Origin: Lamellibrachia satsuma
Taxonomy: Eukaryota; Annelida; Polychaeta; Sabellida; Siboglinidae
DNA length: 64,000 nucleotides
Direction of reading: 5' to 3'
Assembly (NCBI GenBank): GCA_033239005.1
Contig: BSQZ01000038.1
Location: 5,687,501-5,751,500, forward strand
Positions 57,090-64,000 of the stretch are shown here, piece after piece. The notes beneath the pieces were generated by a model. It saw only the letters and a list, made by a program, of their open reading frames with translations, was not told where the DNA came from and did not search any database. The first letter of the stretch is position 1; every line of letters begins with the position of its first letter. The position numbers were made by a program, and so were the translations under genes.

Positions 57090-57390
57090 CATCCGTTGTG
57101 TTGTAAGGGAGTGGACATCTTGGTATCGTCGGAGAGGTAGCTAGCACTAAGAAAAAGGAGTAGGTAAGGGGTGCAATCATTTCTTTATTGTAGTAACGAA
57201 GGTGGACATCATCTATTAAGAGTGGTATATGTAAAACTAGCACTGAGAAAAAACGTATATAAGTGGTGCATTCATATCTTTATTATTAACATTAAAAAGC
57301 AACCTATTGATAGTGATTATATATATATTAGTAAGTAAAAATAATAAATGAAAACATATAATAAAGTATTAATAATACTAATTTTAAAAG

Positions 57391-57436
<46 letters not shown>

Positions 57437-57875
57437 AATGATAAAGCTAATTATTACAACGTAACCTATTGATAATGAAGATATATTATGGATTGAAAAT
57501 ATTAAACATAATATTAGCGCTGCTGTAAAAGCACTGATTCGCCCACTGGTCGTATGCAAGTATGAACAAGTTAAAAGATAAACCCGTCGTTTGCTCTTAA
57601 AACGCCGAATGCATCATATCCATTACGTTAGCAATTTTTTTACGACTGCATTCCCGCACGGTGTTTTATCTCGCTGCCGGCGTAGCCCTAGTGCAAAACC
57701 GGAGGACTACCTGAAAATATCGGGGTCGTCAAGAAATATATCAGGGGTCGTCCACAAATATGAGAGGGGTTTTCTTTAAAAGATAAGGGTTAGTCTCGAA
57801 AAAATAAAGAGGGTCATTTCAAAATTGTAAGGAATCTTCTAAAAAAAACGAACAAACAGCGTACACGTATTTCTG
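57090..57875. repeat. Unit-internal repeat block, unit B
   Basis: Counterpart of 2860-3590 (unit A) with a shorter first (TA)n and a longer second one at 57394-57432. No coding signal. Confidence 0.75.
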
Positions 57876-57879
57876 ATCA

Positions 57880-58510
57880 TACGCTTAGCTGTAACACTAA
57901 CTGTGAGTCTCACCATACTTAAAATTGTACCCCTCACTATAATTCTCAAGATAACCATTAACTGTAATTCTCACCATACACCTAACTGTACCATTTCCTG
58001 TAATTTTCCACATACCTTTAGCTGTACGCTTAAATGTAAGTCTCACCATACCCGTAAATGTAATTATCACCATACCTGTAATTGCACCTTTAACTGTAAT
58101 TCTCACCATAGCTAGGGCTGTATTCTTGATTGTGCTTCTCACCGTACTCCTAATTGTACCTCTAACTGTAATTCTGACCATGCCTTTAACTGTAATTATC
58201 ACCAAATATCCAGCTGTGCCCATAAATGTAATTCTCATCATAACTTTAGATGCACACTTAACTCTAATGCTCACCACCCTTAACTATTATTTTATCATGC
58301 CCTTAACTGTACCCTTAACTGTATTTCTCACCATACCCTTCATTGTAATTTTCACCATATCCTTAAGTTTACTCTTAAGTGTAATTCTCACCATACTGCA
58401 CCTTTTACTCTAACTGTACCCATAACTGTAATTCTCACCATGCATAGAAATGTACTCTTAACTGTACTTCTTTCCGTACCGTTAACTGTAACCCTAACTG
58501 TATTTCTCAC
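57880..58510. repeat. Degenerate 24-bp-type minisatellite, unit B
   Basis: Uninterrupted counterpart of 3600-4755 and 17440-18165. The sequence TGTAATTATCACCAAATATC at 58190 is the empty site for the LINE fragment of unit A. Confidence 0.85.
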
Positions 58511-58559
58511 CATGCTCCGAACTGTTACGATAGGTCTGTTGGTCATCGAGCAGTGGTCA

Positions 58560-59930
<1,371 letters not shown>

Positions 59931-59934
59931 AAGT

Positions 59935-60171
59935 GTAAAGTGAGGCGTAAGGTGAGAATTACAGTTAATGGTACAGTAAAGGGTATGGTGAGAATCACAG
60001 TTAGAGGTACAGTTAAGGGCATGGTAAAATTACAGTTAAGGGTATAATTAAGGGTATGCCGAAAATTACACGTAAGGTTACCGTTATGGGTTTGGTAGTT
60101 TGGTGAGAAATACATTTTTGAATACAGTTAAGGGTATGTTGACAATTACCGTTAGCCACGTTGGTTGTTTT
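59935..60171. repeat. Inverted minisatellite, unit B, up to the LTR insertion
   Basis: Units of GAGAATTACAGTTAAGG-type sequence followed by GTTAGCCACGTTGGTTGTT. Units A and C continue with CTCGAGAG, but here the LTR begins at 60172. Confidence 0.8.
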
Positions 60172-60348
60172 TGTTATGTTTTCTGATACAATAGTACTCA
60201 CCAGTCACAATTACTAAAGTAGAAGATGTTTATTGTAAGAACGGTTGAGAATAGCTGTTGATATAATTATAGGTCCAAAGCCGGAAGTGAACCTTAAACC
60301 AAATAAGGGGTTCAGTCCTAGGGGTGTCACATATAGGGAGACCACACC
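60172..60348 (-). mobile_element. 3' LTR of the Ty3/gypsy element (about 177 bp)
   Basis: On the minus strand it starts TGGTGTGGTCTCCC directly after a polypurine tract and ends ACATAACA, so it has TG...CA ends. It contains AATAAA (60229-60234 on the + strand). The boundary is confirmed by loss of unit homology at 60171. The matching 5' LTR is beyond the window. The exact ends are inferred without the partner LTR. Confidence 0.65.
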
Positions 60349-60365
60349 AATTCCCTCCTTTCTTT
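60349..60365 (-). promoter_or_regulatory. Polypurine tract of the gypsy element
   Basis: The minus strand reads AAAAGAAAGGAGGGAAT next to the LTR start TGGTGTGG. It primes plus-strand DNA synthesis in LTR retrotransposons. Confidence 0.6.
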
Positions 60366-60416
60366 TAAAGTCTGTGTCTTGTAGTAAGAGTTATAGACTT
60401 TACTTTAAAGTGACAG

Positions 60417-62948
60417 TCATTTTCTGGGAGTACGCCGACGTGTACTTCGACGTGGTGCGCTGTGAATCGCGGTTTGCGATTCATCGCTGTCGTCGTGATG
60501 TGATTCGCTGTCGTCAGCGTTGTCGTCATCGTCCGATGACGATCTCGTTGTTCTCAGGAAACGACGATTCCTCCAGTAGACTCTGCCACTGGGAAGTTTG
60601 ACGTGATAGTCGCGATGTCGCCCAATGCCGATGAAGATGCCTTGTCTGTCCCATCTCTTCGAGATTGGGTTTTGTACTCTGACATGTGTACTCAACCGTA
60701 GCGGCGGTAAAGCATGAGAGTGTTCGTTGTAGCGCTGCTCAACGTGTGCGTGTGATTGGCTACAGCGTGCGTCATAATCATCAGCTGTCTGCTGCCATTC
60801 TTTCGCGAAGGATTTGCGATGTGCAGGCATTGCTGATCGTAGTGGGTGTCCGAATAAGATCTGCGCTGGAGAAAGACCTCCGACACGAGGAGTGTTACGA
60901 TACTCCAATAGTCCTCGCTGAAAGTTTTCGTCATCCAAGTCGCCTCTCACGGTCGTTGTAGCAATAAGCTTTTTGACGGCTTTCACTGCGGATTCGGCGT
61001 GGCCGTTGGATTGCGCGAAATGAGGTGTAGACGGTGCGGCCACAACATCCCAGCGTTTCAGGAACTGCTGGAATTCACGCGACGCGAACTGTGGACCTCC
61101 GTCAGACCTGAAGCGTACTGGTATGCTGAGATCTACGAAGAGTCTTGCGCATGCGTGGATCGTGTGACGAGATGTTGTGGTTCCCTTGGGGAAATGAATG
61201 ACTGCTGGCCATCCAGATAGGCGATCGACGTATACGAGGTAATCGCGGCCTTTGTAGTTGAAGAAATCTGCAGATACGTCTTCAAATGCCCTAGATGGTG
61301 GAGATTCTGCTCTCATCGGTTCGCGTTGCTGGGAAGGCAGGCGCTCTTGACATTTGTCGCAACTGGAAACTGTTGTCGCAATGTCATTGCTGATTCCCGG
61401 CCAGTAGACGCTATGTCGAGCGCGACGTTTCGTTCTGTCGACGCCTTGGTGTGAGTCATGAAGTCTCTCGAGTACTTCACGTCGTTCTGATTTAGGCACT
61501 ATGATGCGTGGTCCATATAGGACTATGCCGTCATCGACTGACAACTCGTTTCGAATGTTCCAAAACGGTGCAATGCTGACGTGAGCACTACTTCTGGACG
61601 CCGGAAATCCTCTTTCCACGTTGTCGATCAGTGATTTGTAGTTTTCATCAGTTGATGCGGTCGTCCGTAATCGCTCAATCATCGGGTCGCGTAGGTAATC
61701 TTCTTGGTCGCCCTTTACTGCCAATCTCGATGAGTTTCTGGTGACAGCGCTGACGTGACGCTCCACCTCTTCTTCCGCCTCTTGGTCGTCTGGAGACGGG
61801 TCTGAGACCGGGGCACGTGACAGCGCATCGGGGATGCAGTGGTCTTTGCCCTTTGTCCATCTCGTTGTGAACGTGAAGAGTGATGTCTTCTCTTTGAGGC
61901 GTTGAAGGCGAACGTTATCTACGTCGTCTAGACGGTGGCGATCGAGTATAGTGACGAGTGGTTTGTGATCTACCACCAGCTCGAAATGTTCCATACCAAG
62001 TAGTTGAATGCGACACTTTTTCATCGCCCATGTAGCAGCTAGCAGCTCTAGCTCTACCATGGCGTAACGACTCTCGGTGTCTGTGAGGAATCGCGATCCG
62101 CACTGTACTAGTCGCCATTTCTCGTCATGTTTTTGCAACAGTGCGTAGCCCAGGCCTTTTTGTCGTGAAGCATCTGTGTGTAACGCGGTGGATTTCGTCG
62201 GGTCGAAATGTGCGAGTTTTGGAGCGGATGTCAACGCTTTCTTTGTCGCTATAAACGCTGCAGTATGCGTTTCTGTCCATCTGAAGTCGTTCCGAGATTT
62301 CAGTAGTTCGCGTAGTGGATCTGCTATCGTGCTGATATCCGTCGTGAAGTCACCAAGTTGGTTGACCAGACCCATGAATGACCGCAATTCGGTCAAGCAG
62401 TTGGGCGCCGGGAACTCTGCCATTGCTTTTAGTTTCTCCGGATCTGTGGTGACCCCGTCTGCGTTAACTTTGTATCCCACATAGTTCAGCTCGTTTTCTG
62501 CGAACACGAACTTGTCTGCATTCAGGGTGATGCCGTGTTCTCTGCATCGTTGTAATAGTGTACGAACTCGTTCAACATGTCGTTCAAAGTTCTCATCGAA
62601 GACAATGACGTCATCCATGACTTTTTGAATATTGTTCAGACCGGCGATGGCGATGTCACCGCGTCTGCAATATTCGTCACCTGTCGAAGATAGTCCCATC
62701 GGGCTGCGTAGGAATTGATAGCGTCCCAATGGTGTCAGGAACGTCGTCAGTTCTTGGCATTCTGGAAATAGTGCGATCTGCCAGTAGCCGTGTTTCGCGT
62801 CGACCCTGGCGTGATGTTCGAAACGGCTTCTTTCGGCGTCTTCATCGGATGAATAGGTCGTCGCACATGTTTGTTGAGTTGCGTAAGGTCTACGCATAGA
62901 CGAACGCCGCCTCGTGGTTTTGGCACTACTACGAGCGGATGACACCAT
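60417..62948 (-). pseudogene. Gypsy pol: RT (main part), RNase H and integrase
   Basis: The frame joins RT at [17 protein letters not shown]. Then come [20 protein letters not shown], the catalytic box [12 protein letters not shown] (MDD form), connection, RNase H ([40 protein letters not shown]), the integrase zinc finger (H-x3-H in LHDSHQG..., CDKCQ), and the DDE core with D in VSADFF, D in FRSDGGPQF and E in [13 protein letters not shown]-like end follows ([20 protein letters not shown]). The first ~45 codons before RT are the wrong frame: the true upstream part is in the 62747-63028 frame. Integrase residues are intact. Confidence 0.85.
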
Positions 62949-63028
62949 TTCGTAGGATGATCTCCTAAAGGTTTGATGATAGATTGTCTCGTCATGTTGT
63001 CAAGACTCGCTTTAACCTCGCCATGCAA
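62800..63028 (-). pseudogene. Gypsy pol: RT N-terminal part (frameshifted)
   Basis: Reads [40 protein letters not shown] and [14 protein letters not shown] (RT blocks 1-2). It must join the 63977 frame on its left (at GEVK) and the 62948 frame on its right (near 62815), each by a one-base shift. So pol carries two frame breaks within about 200 bp. Confidence 0.8.
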
Positions 63029-64000
63029 CAGGAATAGTCCGTGTTGTCGAGATCGCGAAAGGTTCAGCGTTGTCTAGAAGATGAATCTTCATCGGTTCGC
63101 CCACCATCGTCTCCAATTCGTCAGTGTTGTCGAAAACATCTTGAAATTCTTCGATGAGTTGTTTGCGAGTTCGAGATGACTTGACAGCGCAAGTGGTGCC
63201 TCCTAGCGGCCTGTTTATCGGCACAAGAGAGGGTTCCGCTGCGATTTCGTGTGTAATCGAACGGACTGGCAGTGGGTAGTTGTGTGGTACAATTCCCAGA
63301 TCGCGACAAACATACCAGGCTAGCAATAATCCACGTTGTTGTTTGCATATGAGAACAGTCTCTTTAGTGCTTTTGCCTGCGACGTGAATGTAAATGTTCA
63401 GAGATCCAATACATTCAATCGAAGTACCGTTTGCTGCTATGATAGTGTCATCAGGAGGGGGACACATGTTGCCAGTTTCTAGTTTCATTTGTTTGAGGAA
63501 AGTTATTCCTGCAACGGAAGCCTCAGCGCCCGTGTCTGGCGTCGCTTGAACCGTGATGATGAAACTATCGTCTGCATTGTGGTGAAGATCCACCTCTATG
63601 CGTGGTGCACGCCTGTGTTGTTTTTCGCCTACAACATCTAGCACACGAATCTGGCTCATGGCAGTTTTATGATACTGTTTTTTGCCGTTAGGCTTTTTAT
63701 TTTGACGACAACAAGCGGCCCAGTGTCCGACTCTTTTGCAATTAGCACATTCACTGTGCCGTGCTGGGCACTCATCTCGCGACGCGTGAGTTGACTTCCC
63801 ACAGTAACCACAGCTCTGGGTGTGCGTTACGGGGACGTTCTTTCTGCCGACATTGCGTGGTCGCGCTTTCTGTCGAATGTGTTCGATTGTCGTGTTGATA
63901 TTCCCGCCTCTAGCCAGCGTCGCGCTGTCTTTACGAGCAGATTCTTCACTCCTGCAGAGATCGATCGTCGTCTGCAATGACGGCGGAGGTGTGTGTGCAA
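63012..64000 (-). CDS. Gypsy gag C-terminus and protease (partial, open to window end)
   Basis: Open from the window edge. Two zinc knuckles: CGYCGKSTHASRDEC (Cx2Cx4Hx5C) and CANCKRVGHWAACC (Cx2Cx4Hx4C). Next come the protease active site ATPDTGAEASVAG and flap region, then the protease-RT linker (VGEPMKIHLLDNAEPFAIST). The frame ends at VAWRG by a frameshift. Gag-pol fusion in one frame fits the single-ORF gypsy groups. Capsid and 5' LTR lie outside. Confidence 0.8.
   Translation of the reverse strand, partial: AHTPPPSLQTTIDLCRSEESARKDSATLARGGNINTTIEHIRQKARPRNVGRKNVPVTHTQSCGYCGKSTHASRDECPARHSECANCKRVGHWAACCRQNKKPNGKKQYHKTAMSQIRVLDVVGEKQHRRAPRIEVDLHHNADDSFIITVQATPDTGAEASVAGITFLKQMKLETGNMCPPPDDTIIAANGTSIECIGSLNIYIHVAGKSTKETVLICKQQRGLLLAWYVCRDLGIVPHNYPLPVRSITHEIAAEPSLVPINRPLGGTTCAVKSSRTRKQLIEEFQDVFDNTDELETMVGEPMKIHLLDNAEPFAISTTRTIPVAWRG

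Larger units (their letters stand above)
60349..64000 (-). mobile_element. Ty3/gypsy LTR retrotransposon, internal region (5' part outside window)
   Basis: Minus-strand order: nucleocapsid zinc knuckles, protease, RT, RNase H, integrase, polypurine tract, 3' LTR. This is the gypsy order. No envelope-like frame lies between integrase and LTR. It is inserted in unit B after GGTTGTTT. Two frameshifts in pol suggest it is inactive. Confidence 0.85.

Noticed and set aside
60245..62484. Several + strand open frames across the gypsy element
   Set aside because: Antisense shadows of pol; no domain of their own.

Overview
The window reads as genomic DNA from an invertebrate metazoan. Genes have short exons and GT/AG introns. 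There are several clades of non-LTR retrotransposons (CR1-like, L2-like, Rex/Jockey-like, RTE), a Ty3/gypsy element, many (TA)n tracts and very long minisatellites. The gene families seen (NAT16/histidine N-acetyltransferase-like genes in tandem, and a single-exon GPI-type leucine-rich-repeat protein) suggest a marine animal such as a lancelet or a mollusc. I cannot name the species, and the order is an inference.

Layout. A head-to-tail repeated unit carries a three-exon NAT16-like acetyltransferase gene on the minus strand. Copy A spans 1-13.5 kb and its 3' end lies outside the window. Copy C spans 14.7-29.9 kb, and its gene is a wreck that lost exon 2, half of exon 3 and most of the intron. 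Copy B spans 53.2-60.17 kb and has all three exons open. Behind the gene, each unit carries the same ordered non-coding blocks: a 24-bp-type minisatellite, (TA)n tracts, ~0.5-kb direct repeats, inverted copies of these blocks, and (in A and C) a 39-bp minisatellite. Comparing the copies defines retrotransposon insertions precisely: 3911-4365, a nested insertion at about 5347-10568, 20559-25357, 25799-29464, and the gypsy element at 60172 to the window end.

Between C and B (29.9-53.2 kb) the sequence is mostly repeats. They are a (CCG)n tract (30.4 kb), a 2.5-kb 9/10-bp minisatellite (31.56-34.07 kb), fragments related to the tandem unit (37.3-39.46 kb), an L2/Maui-like LINE split by a 34-bp and a 2.7-kb 38-bp minisatellite (41.0-45.6 kb), and an RTE element (46.35-49.17 kb). 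This interval also holds the second convincing host gene, an intact 453-codon LRR protein with a signal peptide, LRRNT/LRRCT caps, an 8-residue-repeat stalk and a GPI-type tail (34970-36331, +). A promoter-plus-first-exon cassette (TATA box, ATG, MTKRAR-, consensus splice donor) occurs three times, at 40.5, 46.3 and 49.3 kb.

Nothing here looks like an operon or a pathway. The functional content is two acetyltransferase paralogues, one LRR surface protein and possibly the MTKRAR gene start. The main novelty is structural: a serially duplicated gene unit, repeat blocks that seed new minisatellites, and tandem arrays that grew inside retrotransposon reverse-transcriptase sequences.
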